Part shown: one piece after another, positions 1 to 8,920 of the stretch
Layout: every line of letters begins with the position of its first letter
How positions within the stretch are numbered: position 1 is the first letter of the stretch
Assembly: GCF_006716905.1 (NCBI RefSeq)
Contig: NZ_VFPV01000003.1
Location: 186,001-250,000, forward strand
Direction: 5' to 3'
DNA length: 64,000 bases
Origin: Acidovorax temperans
Lineage (GTDB): Bacteria > Pseudomonadota > Gammaproteobacteria > Burkholderiales > Burkholderiaceae_C
The notes under the pieces: model-generated
The model's database searches: none
Seen by the model: the letters and a program-made list of their open reading frames with translations, nothing else
Told to the model about the DNA's origin: nothing
Program-made: the position numbers and the translations under genes

Positions 1-491
1 TGCCCCCACGCCTGGCCGATGAGCACACGCACCGTGGCATCGCCCACTTGCAGCTGCGGTATGGCATCTGCGGGGGTGTGCACAAAGCTGGGCTCCGCCT
101 CCTCTGCCTCTACCGGCAACGCCGCCCACAGCTGAATACCGTGGTTCACATAGCTTGTCTGCGCCAGCGTTTGGGGGCGACGCTCGGAGTGGACGATGCC
201 TTTGGCGGCCGTCATCCAGTTGATGGCGCCTGGCTCGATTTGCTGCACCGAGCCCAGACTGTCGCGGTGCATGATGGCGCCCGAGAACAGGTAGGTCACC
301 GTGGCCAGGCCAATGTGCGGGTGCGGGCGCACATCGTGCTGTGACTCGGGCGTGACGGTGACCGGGCCAAAGTGATCAAAGAACAGAAACGGCCCGACGG
401 ATTGGCGCCCCATGGCAGGCAACAGCCTGCGCACCTTGAACCCGCCGCCCAGGTCTTTGTCGTGCGCCGTGATGGTTTGCATGGCTGCCAT
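1..491 (-). CDS. Pirin family protein (C-terminal part beyond the window)
   Basis: The frame is open from an ATG at 491 to the left edge, so the 3' end is missing. The protein starts MAAMQTITAHDKDLGGG and shows the pirin N-terminal cupin: HPHIGLATVTYLFSG, then HRDS, then the HSE motif. Together these give the three-His/one-Glu metal site of pirins. Family members bind Fe(II); some act as quercetin 2,3-dioxygenases, but the substrate here cannot be told. It lies 66 bp downstream of the flavodoxin-like gene and probably shares its transcript. A second ATG four codons in is equally possible. The other pirin gene in this cluster is a distinct paralogue. Confidence 0.85.
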   Translation of the reverse strand, partial: MAAMQTITAHDKDLGGGFKVRRLLPAMGRQSVGPFLFFDHFGPVTVTPESQHDVRPHPHIGLATVTYLFSGAIMHRDSLGSVQQIEPGAINWMTAAKGIVHSERRPQTLAQTSYVNHGIQLWAALPVEAEEAEPSFVHTPADAIPQLQVGDATVRVLIGQAWG

Positions 492-557
492 GGTGTTTGC
501 CCTTTCTGTAGTGGCCCTGCCCCCATCCAGCGCCAGGGCAGATCAAGCCGGGGAGCG

Positions 558-1112
558 TCAGCCCTTGAGGCGCGCCGTGATGTCGGCCACCCGCTTGCCG
601 TAGAGCTTGGCGGTGTCCAGGTCGCCCTGGGGAATTTCTGCCACCGACGCGTCAGATGGCGACTGCACCAGCAAGCCCACCGAGCCACCCAGGTTGTTCA
701 CATCGCTGCGCGTGGCGGCCTTGCTGTTGCTGGGCAACATGCCCAAGCTTACCCATACGCCACCGTGCTGCGACGCCAAGGTTTGCAGCGCAATCAGCGT
801 GACCTGCTTGTCGCCGCTGAGGCTGGCGCTGTTGGTAAAGCCACCAAACACCTTGTCTTGCCAAGCGCGAGAAAACCACGCTTTGGATGACGCATCGGCA
901 AACTTCTTGAACTGCCAGCTGGGGCCGCCCATGTAGGTGGGTGTGCCGAAGATGATGGCATCTGCGGCGTTGAGCGTTTCCCAGCCGCCTTCGGGCAGGT
1001 TGCCTTCGGCGTCAATCGCCAGCAACTGGGCATTTGCGCCATCGGCCACTTGCTGGGCGACGCGCTGGGTGTGGCCGTAGCCAGAGTGGTAAACCACCAC
1101 GATTTGGGACAT
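558..1112 (-). CDS. Flavodoxin/WrbA-like NAD(P)H:quinone oxidoreductase
   Basis: The 184-residue protein has a flavodoxin fold. The FMN phosphate loop is YHSGYGHTQ near the N-terminus, followed by GTPTYMGGPSWQFKKF around residues 55-70, which resembles the WrbA flavin-contact segment. Such enzymes reduce quinones by two electrons using NAD(P)H. It is slightly shorter than WrbA (about 198 residues), so I do not give it that name. It sits between two pirin genes on the same strand (gaps 53 and 66 bp). The set is divergent from a LysR regulator, which suggests one oxidant- or electrophile-responsive operon. That last point is inferred from context. Confidence 0.85.
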   Translation of the reverse strand: MSQIVVVYHSGYGHTQRVAQQVADGANAQLLAIDAEGNLPEGGWETLNAADAIIFGTPTYMGGPSWQFKKFADASSKAWFSRAWQDKVFGGFTNSASLSGDKQVTLIALQTLASQHGGVWVSLGMLPSNSKAATRSDVNNLGGSVGLLVQSPSDASVAEIPQGDLDTAKLYGKRVADITARLKG

Positions 1113-1165
1113 CAGAAACTCCTTAAATCAACAGACCAATGTAAACAGACTAAAAAGACGAGCGA

Positions 1166-1867
1166 TCAGTTCGCCAGATCAAACACCAGCACTTCCGCAT
1201 CCTGCCCGCCAGACAGCGAGACCTGCGTTTCATTTTCCAGCATCGCGGCGTCGCCCGCCTTCAGGCATTCGCCATTGACCATGACGTTACCGCGCACCAG
1301 TTGCACATAGCCCTTGCGCCCTGGCTGCATGGGCAAGGTGGCCGTCTCGTCACCGCTCAGCAAGCCAGCGTAAATAGCCGCATCGGCATGGATCAACACC
1401 GAGCCTTGCGCCCCATCGGGCGATGCCACGAGGCGCAGCTTGCCGCGCTTCTCGGCATCGGTGAAGCTCTTTTGCTCGTAGCTGGGTGCAATGCCGCGCA
1501 CATTGGGCTCGATCCAGATTTGCAGAAAGTGCGTGGTCTGCCCGGCTGCGTGGTTGAACTCGCTGTGCATCACGCCCGTGCCTGCACTCATGCGCTGCAC
1601 GTCCCCGGGCGGAATGCCCTTGACGTTGCCCATGCTGTCCTTGTGGGCCAGTTCACCCGACAGCACGTAGCTGATGATCTCCATGTCGCGGTGGCCATGG
1701 GTGCCAAAGCCGGTGCCGGGCGCAATGCGGTCTTCGTTGATGACACGCAGGTTGCCAAAGCCCATGTGGCGGGGGTCGTAGTAGCCGGCAAAAGAGAAGC
1801 TGTGGAAGGACTGCAGCCAGCCATGATCGGCATAGCCCCGGTCTTGTGATTTGCGAATCGTCAGCAT
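1166..1867 (-). CDS. Pirin family protein (YhhW/quercetin dioxygenase-like)
   Basis: The 233-residue bicupin begins MLTIRKSQDRGYADHGWL. I chose the ATG at 1867 because an AAAGGAG ribosome site lies just upstream; an in-frame start nine codons earlier would overlap that site. The cupin metal ligands are visible as GTHGHRDMEIISYVLSG, then HKDS and VMHSEFN. This matches the YhhW-type pirins, a dioxygenase-like family. It is the first gene of the minus-strand pirin-flavodoxin-pirin group and is divergent from the LysR gene that starts 106 bp away, its likely regulator. Confidence 0.9.
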   Translation of the reverse strand: MLTIRKSQDRGYADHGWLQSFHSFSFAGYYDPRHMGFGNLRVINEDRIAPGTGFGTHGHRDMEIISYVLSGELAHKDSMGNVKGIPPGDVQRMSAGTGVMHSEFNHAAGQTTHFLQIWIEPNVRGIAPSYEQKSFTDAEKRGKLRLVASPDGAQGSVLIHADAAIYAGLLSGDETATLPMQPGRKGYVQLVRGNVMVNGECLKAGDAAMLENETQVSLSGGQDAEVLVFDLAN

Positions 1868-1973
1868 GGTGATTGCTCCTTTCAATGCCTCCACTGTAGG
1901 ACGCGCGGGGCTTGCACAGGCTCTGTCCGATTGATGGCATCATTCAAAACGCTTGAACAAAAATGAGCCGACC

Positions 1974-2912
1974 ATGCAAAACGCTCGCGACGTCCTCACG
2001 CCGGACAGCCTGACCATGCTGCAGGTGATTGCCGAAGCCGGCAGCTTTGCCGCCGCCGCCCGGCAACTGGGGCTGGTGCCCAGCGCCCTCACCTACCGCG
2101 TTCGGCAGATCGAAGACGCGCTGGATGTACTGCTGTTCGACCGCAGCGCCCGCCAGGCCAAGCCCACAGAGGCCGGGGCCGAGCTGCTGCGCGAGGGCGG
2201 CCGGCTGCTGCAGGACATTGATGCCGTGGCCAACCGCGTGCGCCGGGTGGCCACGGGCTGGGAGCCGCAGCTCACGCTGTCGATTGACGGAGTGATCTCT
2301 CCGCACACCATGCTGGAACTGGTGGAGGCGTTTTACGCCATGTCGCCCCCCACCCGCCTGAAGCTGCGCGACGGCATCATGAGCGGCACGCGCGAGGCAT
2401 TGACCTCGGGCCGGGCTGACCTGGCGATTGGCGTGTCCAACATCGCATCCGACGTGGCCGGGCTGCAGCAGGCACCACTGGGTGATCTGCTTTTCATCTA
2501 CGTGGTAGCCCCCCACCACCCGCTGGCCAGCATGCCCGAGCCCATCACCGATGCCGTGATGTTGCGCCACCGGGCCGTGGCGGTGGCCGATTCGGCCCAG
2601 CGTGGGGGCATGACCATGGGCTTGCTGGGCGGGCAGGATGTGCTGACGGTGGACACCATGCAAGCCAAGGTGCAAGTGCAGTTGCGCGGCCTGGGCGGTG
2701 GCTTTTTGCCAGAACCCATGGTGCGCCCCTACCTGGAAGCCGGCCGCCTGGTGGCCAAGCGCGTGGCCCGCCCCGAGCGCCAGTTGCGCCTGCACTATGC
2801 CTGGGGCGGCCCGGGCTTCACGGCACCTGGGCGAGCGTTGCAGTGGTGGCTGCAGCAGTTGCAAAGCCCCGCCACGCGCAAGGCCCTGCTGGAAAACCAC
2901 CACCATTTTTGA
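1974..2912 (+). CDS. LysR family transcriptional regulator
   Basis: The 312-residue LysR-type protein has an N-terminal winged helix-turn-helix (MLQVIAEAGSFAAAARQLGLVPSAL region, about residues 12-60) and a substrate-binding effector domain. I prefer the ATG at 1974 over an in-frame TTG at 1953. It is divergent from the pirin/flavodoxin genes. LysR proteins commonly control a divergent target from the shared spacer, so the 106-bp gap at 1868-1973 is the expected operator. Orthologues beside pirin/WrbA genes are familiar in Burkholderiales. The effector is unknown. The FAD oxidoreductase gene follows on the same strand after 97 bp. Confidence 0.9.
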   Translation: MQNARDVLTPDSLTMLQVIAEAGSFAAAARQLGLVPSALTYRVRQIEDALDVLLFDRSARQAKPTEAGAELLREGGRLLQDIDAVANRVRRVATGWEPQLTLSIDGVISPHTMLELVEAFYAMSPPTRLKLRDGIMSGTREALTSGRADLAIGVSNIASDVAGLQQAPLGDLLFIYVVAPHHPLASMPEPITDAVMLRHRAVAVADSAQRGGMTMGLLGGQDVLTVDTMQAKVQVQLRGLGGGFLPEPMVRPYLEAGRLVAKRVARPERQLRLHYAWGGPGFTAPGRALQWWLQQLQSPATRKALLENHHHF

Positions 2913-3009
2913 GCCGCGACAGACCGGCGCGCGTGTAGAGTGGGTACCGTCAAGTATTCAACGTCGAACGTCACTTCCGCTGTCTCTGAAAGTCCCTGAA
3001 AGGCAAACC

Positions 3010-4113
3010 ATGAGCAAAACCGTTTCCCGCCCCTCCAAGCGGCCCCGACGCAACGACACCTCCACCCCGGCGCCCGGCCCGCGCCACTTCGCCATCATCG
3101 GCGCAGGCATGGCTGGCATTGCGTGCGCCCGCACCCTGGTGCAGGCAGGCCACCGCGTCACGGTGTTCGAGCAGGCTGATGCGCCAGGGGGCCGCACGGC
3201 CACCGTGAACACAGTGTTCGGCCCGTTTGACATTGGCGCGCAATACTTCACCGTGCGCGACCCGCGCTTTGCCCGCGCCATCGACACCGTGCCCGGGCTT
3301 TGCAAGCCCTGGAGCGCAAACAACGTCCGCGTGCTCGACGCCACCGGCCGGGTCACCTCCCAGGGCCTGCTCTCGCGCGAAGCGCACTGGGTGCCCAGCC
3401 CCGGCATGCAATCGCTGGTGGCCGCCTGGGCTCAGCCGCTGCAACAGGCGGGTCAAGTACAGCTCAACACACAAGTGCAGCGCGTGGAGCGCGACAGCCT
3501 GAACCCACAAGGCTGGCAATTGCGCACCCAAGGCGCAGATGGCTCCCAGCATGTGTATGCGGGATTTGATGCGGTGCTGTTCAGCCAGCCCGCCACGGCA
3601 GCGCAGGCGTTGCTGGTCAAGTCGGCCATTGACTGCACCTTGACTACGCCTCTGTCGCAGGTGGCCATGGCCCCCTGCTGGACGCTGACTTTGGCCTACC
3701 CCCAGGCCGTGCGGCCAGGGCTGACCACGCTGGGGCCCCAGTGGAACGTGGCGCGCAGCACCCACCACCGCATTGCCTGGCTGGCCCGCGAATCGTCCAA
3801 GCCCGGCCGCGGCACGGTAGAGCGCTGGACAGTGCAGGCCAACCCGGCCTGGTCCGCAGAACATCTGCAAGACGATGAAGCCCGCGTGCAAGCCAAGCTG
3901 CTTAAGGCCTTTGGCGAGGTGACCGGCCTGCGTGCCGAGCCAGCCCATGTGGCCCTGCACTGCTGGCCCTATGCGCAGACCACGCATCCACTGGGCCTGA
4001 GCCACCTGTGGGACGCCAGCATGGGCCTGGGCGCTTGCGGCGACTGGTGCCTGGGCCACCGCCTGGAAGACGCTTTCATCTCGGGCCTGGAACTGGCACT
4101 TGCCGTGAAATGA
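3010..4113 (+). CDS. Renalase-like NAD(P)/FAD-dependent amine oxidoreductase
   Basis: The 367-residue flavoprotein has a Rossmann dinucleotide motif, [17 protein letters not shown] at about residues 28-45. It continues into [15 protein letters not shown], the GG doublet typical of amine oxidases and renalases, and then [15 protein letters not shown]. The C-terminal segment ([18 protein letters not shown]) closes the FAD site. Family members oxidise reduced nicotinamide isomers or amines; the substrate here is unknown. The ATG at 3010 gives a basic, Pro-rich 25-residue N-terminal extension before the FAD domain. Its stop codon lies just ahead of gluQ, so the two are probably co-transcribed, though no functional link is obvious. 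Confidence 0.85.
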   Translation: MSKTVSRPSKRPRRNDTSTPAPGPRHFAIIGAGMAGIACARTLVQAGHRVTVFEQADAPGGRTATVNTVFGPFDIGAQYFTVRDPRFARAIDTVPGLCKPWSANNVRVLDATGRVTSQGLLSREAHWVPSPGMQSLVAAWAQPLQQAGQVQLNTQVQRVERDSLNPQGWQLRTQGADGSQHVYAGFDAVLFSQPATAAQALLVKSAIDCTLTTPLSQVAMAPCWTLTLAYPQAVRPGLTTLGPQWNVARSTHHRIAWLARESSKPGRGTVERWTVQANPAWSAEHLQDDEARVQAKLLKAFGEVTGLRAEPAHVALHCWPYAQTTHPLGLSHLWDASMGLGACGDWCLGHRLEDAFISGLELALAVK

Positions 4114-4127
4114 GTGGGGGGAGCGTG

Positions 4128-5150
4128 ATGGGAGCCCTTCACCAGGGCTCCACAGCCCTTGCGTCCTCCGCCAGCAGCCGCAATGTGCCCCACGCACTAC
4201 ACCCTTACATCGGGCGCTTTGCGCCCTCACCCACGGGGCCGCTGCACGCGGGCTCGTTGGTCGCGGCGCTGGCCAGCTGGCTAGATGCCCGCGCGGCCAA
4301 GGGCACCTGGCTGGTGCGCATTGAAGATGTGGACACGCCGCGCTGCATTCCCGGGGCGGACCAGACCATCCTGAGCCAGCTGGCCCAGTGCGGGCTACAC
4401 CCCGATGGGGCCGTCGTGTGGCAGTCTCAGCGCGGCGCGCTGTACCAGCAGGCGCTGGACTCGCTGATCGCACAACACCTGGCCTACCCCTGCGCATGTT
4501 CCCGCAAGGAGATCGAAGCTGCCCAGCTCGCACTGGGCCACGCCAAAGAGCGCCACGCCGCCCTGCCCTACCCAGGCACTTGCCGTCAGGGCCTGCATGG
4601 CCGAAGCCCGCGCGCCTGGCGTTTCAATACGAGCGACTTTTACCAAAAAGTGGCTCCAGCGCTTACGCCACAAGCGCCAGCAGCTATCAATTCAGAAGCA
4701 AACTTCCTGCCATGGAAGGATCGGCGACTGGGCCGGCAAGTGCAAGACGTGGTCAGCGCCGTGGGCGACTTCGTTCTCAAGCGTGCAGACGGCCTGTGGG
4801 CGTACCAGCTGGCCGTGGTGGTGGATGACGCCGAGCAATCGGTCACCCACATCGTGCGCGGCGAAGACCTGGCCGACAACACTCCGCGCCAGATCCTGCT
4901 GCAAAAAGCACTGGGGCTGCCCACGCCTGCCTACCTGCACACCCCCCTGGTGCTGGATGTGAATGGCGAGAAGCTCTCCAAGCAAAACGGCGCTGCTGCG
5001 GTGGACCTGTCCAACCCGCTCATGGCGTTGAACCAGGCGGCACAGGCTCTGGGTTTACCCGCAGTGGCAGATTCACACCACATTTCGGTGTCCGATGCGC
5101 TTGCGCACTGGGTTCAGGCTTGGTCACGAATCTACAATGACGCACCGTGA
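4128..5150 (+). CDS. gluQ: Glutamyl-Q tRNA(Asp) synthetase
   Basis: GluQ attaches glutamate to queuosine in the anticodon of tRNA(Asp). The protein shows the class I signature [17 protein letters not shown] (HIGH equivalent), VRIEDVD, zinc-site cysteines (CACS and YPGTC), and GEKLSKQN (KMSKS equivalent). I prefer the ATG at 4128, which follows a purine-rich GGGGGGAG; the ATG at 4110 overlaps the previous stop. The protein is 340 residues, compared with about 300 for the family. Most of the excess is a segment at residues about 171-191 encoded by a palindromic repeat (4638-4701) that has been read through in frame. The 3' end overlaps the GTG start of trmB by four bases. Confidence 0.93.
   Translation: MGALHQGSTALASSASSRNVPHALHPYIGRFAPSPTGPLHAGSLVAALASWLDARAAKGTWLVRIEDVDTPRCIPGADQTILSQLAQCGLHPDGAVVWQSQRGALYQQALDSLIAQHLAYPCACSRKEIEAAQLALGHAKERHAALPYPGTCRQGLHGRSPRAWRFNTSDFYQKVAPALTPQAPAAINSEANFLPWKDRRLGRQVQDVVSAVGDFVLKRADGLWAYQLAVVVDDAEQSVTHIVRGEDLADNTPRQILLQKALGLPTPAYLHTPLVLDVNGEKLSKQNGAAAVDLSNPLMALNQAAQALGLPAVADSHHISVSDALAHWVQAWSRIYNDAP
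4638..4701 (+). repeat. Palindromic repeat copy inside gluQ (in frame)
   Basis: This 64-bp segment aligns without gaps to the intergenic copy at 17100-17163, with about 49 identical bases. It has the shared architecture AGCGC, ten variable bases, AGCG, four variable bases, CAGCTAYYAA. It keeps the gluQ frame open and encodes an Ala/Pro-rich stretch at residues about 171-191 that has no counterpart in the E. coli GluQ sequence as I remember it. Confidence 0.85.
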
Positions 5151-5896
5151 CCGAACAGAACAATATTTCCACTAGCGCAGAGCCTTCCGCTGCGCCACAA
5201 GCCGCTGGCGCTGCACCCGCTGGCGTGGCATTTCCCAAAACCATCAAGAGCTATGTGCGGCGCGCCGGCCGCACCACCACAGGGCAGGCCAAGGCCTTTG
5301 AAGACCTGGGCCCCCGCTTTTTGCTGAATTACCGGGCAGAGCCCTTTGACGCCACTGCCGCCTTTGGCCGCAATGCTCCGTTGATTCTGGAAATTGGCTT
5401 TGGCATGGGTGAGGCCACGGCGCACATCGCCCGTGTGCGGCCCGCTGACAACTTCTTGTGCTGCGAAGTGCATGAGCCAGGCGTAGGTGCCTTGCTCAAG
5501 CGCATTGGTGAACAAGACATCACCAACATTCGCATCCTCCAGCACGACGCCGTGGAAGTCATTGACCACATGCTGGCCCCAGGCAGCCTGGACGGCATCC
5601 ACATTTTCTTTCCAGACCCCTGGCACAAGAAAAAGCACAACAAGCGCCGCCTGATCCAGAGCCCGCTGGTCGCCAAGCTGGCGGCACGCCTCAAGCCCGG
5701 CGGGTATCTGCACTGCGCCACCGACTGGCAGCCCTATGCAGAGCAGATGCTTGAAGTGCTGGGCCAGGAGCCCTTGCTGGCCAATACGGCTGAAGGCTAC
5801 GCGCCCCAGCCGGACTATCGCCCTCTCACCAAGTTCGAAAACCGCGGTTTGCGGTTGGGCCACGGGGTGTGGGACATCGTTTTCAAGCGCCGTTGA
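5147..5896 (+). CDS. trmB: tRNA (guanine-N7-)-methyltransferase
   Basis: TrmB methylates G46 of tRNAs using S-adenosylmethionine. The 249-residue protein has the SAM-binding motif [17 protein letters not shown], then the TrmB-specific [18 protein letters not shown] around residues 145-162, and the C-terminal [17 protein letters not shown]. The start is a GTG overlapping the gluQ stop codon; no in-frame ATG lies nearby. The first 30 residues are a low-complexity Ala/Pro leader. Translational coupling with gluQ places two tRNA-modifying enzymes in one transcript. Confidence 0.95.
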   Translation: MTEQNNISTSAEPSAAPQAAGAAPAGVAFPKTIKSYVRRAGRTTTGQAKAFEDLGPRFLLNYRAEPFDATAAFGRNAPLILEIGFGMGEATAHIARVRPADNFLCCEVHEPGVGALLKRIGEQDITNIRILQHDAVEVIDHMLAPGSLDGIHIFFPDPWHKKKHNKRRLIQSPLVAKLAARLKPGGYLHCATDWQPYAEQMLEVLGQEPLLANTAEGYAPQPDYRPLTKFENRGLRLGHGVWDIVFKRR

Positions 5897-5928
5897 CCTC
5901 TGCCTGAGCCGCACGCACTTCCCCGCCT

Positions 5929-6978
5929 ATGAAGCCCATATTGCAACACCTGGTCGAGATGACTGGCCACCGCGACCACTTGCGGCTGGAAGTGTCGGTG
6001 CTCTCGACCCTGCAAAAGCTCAGCGGCATCAAGGAAGTGCGGGCGCTGGAGCTGTTCACCGACGACGGCCAGCCCCATATCCGCCCACGCACCTGGGTGC
6101 AGGACGGCCAGCTGGTGTCTACCGACTCCGAGGCCGCCGCAGACCCGCGCAAGGAGCCGCTGGAGCATTACCCCGAACTGATGCAGTGCGTGACCACGCA
6201 GGGCGACAGCGCCCTGGCGCACCCGCGCCCTGGTCGACACACGCTGTGGCTGCCGGTGTGGATGCACGAAAAAGTCACCACCTGCCTGGAAATCACGCAG
6301 TCGCGCCCCTTCTCGGCCCATAAGCTGGATGTGGTCAAAGGGATATTCCTCGTCTACCAGAACTACCAGAGCCTGCTGGACTATTCCGAGCGCGATGCGC
6401 TGACCGGGCTGTTCAACCGCAAGACCTTCGACGAGCAATTTGCTCGCAACGCACTGCCCGGCCTGAGTAGCAGCAAGCCCCAGAGCGCGGAGTCGATGAT
6501 TTCAGAAGAAGTCAGCCCCACCAGTGAGCCCGTACAGAACTGGCTGGCGGTGGTGGACATTGACCACTTCAAGCAAGTCAATGACCGCTTCGGGCACCTG
6601 TATGGCGACGAAGTGCTGATTCTGGTCGCCAACATTCTGCGCAGCTCTTTCCGCTCGCACGACCGCATCTTCCGTTTTGGTGGTGAAGAGTTCGTGGTGC
6701 TGCTGCGCAACACCACGCTTTCCAAAGCCCACAAGGTGTTCAACCGCTTCCGCGAAGCGGTGCAGGAATACCACTTCCCGCAGGTGGGCAACGTCACGGT
6801 GAGCCTGGGTTTTGTCGGCACCTCGCGCGGGTCGCCAGTGGAAATTCTGGGCCAGGCAGACCAGGCGCTTTATTACGCCAAGGAACATGGTCGCAACCAG
6901 GTGCGCTTCTACGAAGATCTGGTCGCCTCTGGCGAGCTGGCCACCAAGGTGGCCAACGACGACGTAGAGCTTTTTTAA
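5929..6978 (+). CDS. Diguanylate cyclase (GGDEF) with N-terminal sensory region
   Basis: The 349-residue protein has a GAF-like N-terminal half (about 1-150) and a GGDEF domain (about 160-330). The signature begins SERDALTGLFNRKTFDEQF. The active-site loop is FRFGGEEF at about residues 248-255, a catalytically competent variant. An RSHD sequence precedes it by five residues and matches the RxxD product-inhibition site, so the enzyme is probably an active, feedback-inhibited maker of cyclic di-GMP. A 35-residue Ser/Glu-rich insert splits the beginning of the domain after FARNALP. It lies 32 bp after trmB and is likely the last gene of that run. No membrane segment is visible. Confidence 0.9.
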   Translation: MKPILQHLVEMTGHRDHLRLEVSVLSTLQKLSGIKEVRALELFTDDGQPHIRPRTWVQDGQLVSTDSEAAADPRKEPLEHYPELMQCVTTQGDSALAHPRPGRHTLWLPVWMHEKVTTCLEITQSRPFSAHKLDVVKGIFLVYQNYQSLLDYSERDALTGLFNRKTFDEQFARNALPGLSSSKPQSAESMISEEVSPTSEPVQNWLAVVDIDHFKQVNDRFGHLYGDEVLILVANILRSSFRSHDRIFRFGGEEFVVLLRNTTLSKAHKVFNRFREAVQEYHFPQVGNVTVSLGFVGTSRGSPVEILGQADQALYYAKEHGRNQVRFYEDLVASGELATKVANDDVELF

Positions 6979-6982
6979 GCGC

Positions 6983-7007
6983 TTCAGGCGGCTGCAGGCC
7001 GCCTGAA
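6983..7007. terminator. Perfect 10-bp dyad between convergent genes
   Basis: TTCAGGCGGC and its exact complement flank a 5-base loop between the 3' ends of the cyclase and beta-lactamase genes. No clear T-run follows on either strand, so it may be a weak or bidirectional terminator. Confidence 0.4.
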
Positions 7008-7016
7008 CGCCAGCGA

Positions 7017-7934
7017 TCAGGTTCCGCGCGATGCCAAGCTTGCCCTCACCACCGCGCGGCCTACAGCAGCAATCGCGGCATCTCGCTGCTCTGGCGCTAC
7101 CGCAGATCGGGTGAGATAGCAGGTCACCAGCACTGCCCCGCGGTGACCGCTGGCGCCTGGCGGCCAAAGCACGGCCACATCGTTGGCAGTACCACTGCTG
7201 CCGGCAGTGCCTGTCTTGTCCCCCACCTTCCAGCCCGGGGCCCCCGCGCGCAAGCGCTTGTCGCCGGTGCTGGTTTCAATGAGCCAACGCTGCAGCCACG
7301 CGCGGGACGAGGCAGACAGTGATTCGCCCAACACCAGCTTTTGCATGGTCTGGAGCATGGCCCGCGGGGTGGTGGTGTCGCGCACATCGCCAATGGCGGC
7401 CTCGTTCAGGGTGGGCTCATTGCGGTCCAGGCGCGTGATGGGGTCGCCCAGCATACGCAGGTAGCGGGTGAGCGCAGCCGGGCCGCCGTGGCGTTCCAGC
7501 AAGACATTGGCTGCGGTGTTGTCGCTCAGGCTCACTGTGGCAGAGCACAGTTCACCCACCGTCAAGCCCCCACCTGGGCCCGCACGCGGCGCGCTGACGG
7601 GTGAATACTCCACCACATCTGCTGGCGCGTAATGCACCCGTGCATTCAGATTTTCACGGCCCTGGTCCACCAGCGACAGCATCCACCCCGCCAACAGCAG
7701 CTTGAAGGTGCTGCACATGGCGAAACGCTCGTCCTGACGCCAGCCCAAAGCCAGGCCGGTTTCGGTATCCAGCATGGACACGCCCAGGCGACCCTGCGCG
7801 TTGTGCTCAATCCCTTCCATGGCGCTGTTCCAAGTTTTGGAGATGCCTGCGCCAGGTGCAGCCCGAACTGCGCAACCCGCCAACGGGGAAAGCCCCAGCG
7901 CGGCCAAACCCAAGGAAAACTCTCGCCTTTGCAT
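7017..7934 (-). CDS. Class A beta-lactamase
   Basis: The 305-residue serine beta-lactamase carries all class A elements: CSTFK (nucleophile Ser75 here, Ambler 70), SDN (Ambler 130), EPTLN (Ambler Glu166/Asn170) and DKTGTAGSSGTAND (Ambler 234 onward). The N-terminus combines a twin-arginine motif (QRREFSLG) with a lipobox (LAGC, Cys21), as in Burkholderia PenA, so it is probably a Tat-exported lipoprotein. Ambler 235, 237 and 220 appear to be Thr, Thr and Arg, as in KPC-type enzymes. Cys69 is present but position 238 is Ala, so the carbapenemase disulfide cannot form. The divergent ampR implies induction by cell-wall fragments. The spectrum cannot be predicted from sequence. Confidence 0.93.
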   Translation of the reverse strand: MQRREFSLGLAALGLSPLAGCAVRAAPGAGISKTWNSAMEGIEHNAQGRLGVSMLDTETGLALGWRQDERFAMCSTFKLLLAGWMLSLVDQGRENLNARVHYAPADVVEYSPVSAPRAGPGGGLTVGELCSATVSLSDNTAANVLLERHGGPAALTRYLRMLGDPITRLDRNEPTLNEAAIGDVRDTTTPRAMLQTMQKLVLGESLSASSRAWLQRWLIETSTGDKRLRAGAPGWKVGDKTGTAGSSGTANDVAVLWPPGASGHRGAVLVTCYLTRSAVAPEQRDAAIAAVGRAVVRASLASRGT

Positions 7935-8038
7935 TCTGAAACTCCGTCATTTTGAAAGATCGCGACGATATAGCGCCGCTGCGCGTTGCGCCAATGGCAA
8001 TCATTGAGAGCAGACCCAAGAAAAACTAATACATCACC

Positions 8039-8896
8039 ATGCACTTGCCTCTCAATGCCCTGCGAGCGTTTGAAGCCTCCGCACGGCACTTGAGCCTCAC
8101 CCGCGCAGCGCTGGAGCTGCACGTCACCCAAACTGCGGTGAGCCAGCACATTCGCAAGCTGGAAGATCACCTGGGCAAGCCGCTTTTTCGGCGATTACCC
8201 CGGGGCCTGGCATTGACGGACGAGGGGCTGGCGCTGCTGCCCACGTTGAGCGATGCCTTCGCACGCATGGAGACGGCACTGGAACAGATTCGCGAAAAAC
8301 GGCCGCGCGAAGTGCTGACCGTGGGCGTGGTGGGCACGTTCGCCGTGGGCTGGCTGCTGCCTCGGCTGCGACACTTTCAGCAGACCCACCCGTTTGTGGA
8401 CCTGCGCCTGCTCACCCACAACAACCGGGTGGACATGGCTGGAGAAGGGCTGGACTATGCCATCCGCTTTGGAGACGGGGCATGGAATGGCACCCACGCC
8501 CAGCAGATTTTTCAGGCACCACTCTCGCCCATGTGCACACCCACCTTGGCCCAGGGGTTGCAGCAGCCGAGTGACCTGGCCAGGCTGCCCTTGCTGCGCA
8601 GCTACTGCACCGATGAGTGGACGGCATGGTTTGCGGCAGCGGGCATGCCCTGCCCGATGCTGCGGGGCGCGGTGTTTGACTCGTCCCTCACCCTGGCCGA
8701 GGCTGCAGCGCAGGGCGCAGGGGTGGCACTGTTGCCAGTGGCTTTGTTCACGCGCGAGCTGCAACAGGGGCGGCTGGTGCGGCCCTTTGCCCTGGAATTG
8801 CACCGGGGCGCCTACTGGTTGACTCACCTGCAGTCGCGCACGCCCACCGCCGCCATGCAGGCATTTGGACAGTGGCTTCTGGAGCAGTCCCACTGA
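8039..8896 (+). CDS. ampR: AmpR/PenR-type LysR regulator of beta-lactamase
   Basis: The 285-residue LysR protein aligns along its length with remembered AmpR sequences: PLNALRAFEASARHLSLTRAALELHVTQTAVSQHIRKLE (helix-turn-helix), VGVVGTFAVGWLLPRLRHF and THNNRVD. AmpR represses its divergent beta-lactamase gene when bound to the wall precursor UDP-MurNAc-pentapeptide and activates it when bound to anhydro-muropeptides. The spacer at 7935-8038 (104 bp) should hold the operator; the small dyad ATCG-CGA-CGAT at about 7959-7969 is a candidate, but I cannot confirm it. The ATG at 8039 is the first in frame. Confidence 0.93.
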   Translation: MHLPLNALRAFEASARHLSLTRAALELHVTQTAVSQHIRKLEDHLGKPLFRRLPRGLALTDEGLALLPTLSDAFARMETALEQIREKRPREVLTVGVVGTFAVGWLLPRLRHFQQTHPFVDLRLLTHNNRVDMAGEGLDYAIRFGDGAWNGTHAQQIFQAPLSPMCTPTLAQGLQQPSDLARLPLLRSYCTDEWTAWFAAAGMPCPMLRGAVFDSSLTLAEAAAQGAGVALLPVALFTRELQQGRLVRPFALELHRGAYWLTHLQSRTPTAAMQAFGQWLLEQSH

Positions 8897-8920
8897 CGGT
8901 AGCCACCCTCGGCAGTACGC

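Noticed and set aside
2971..4533. A 520-codon open frame opposite the FAD oxidoreductase and gluQ
   Set aside because: It spans two real genes in antisense and contains no domain signature.
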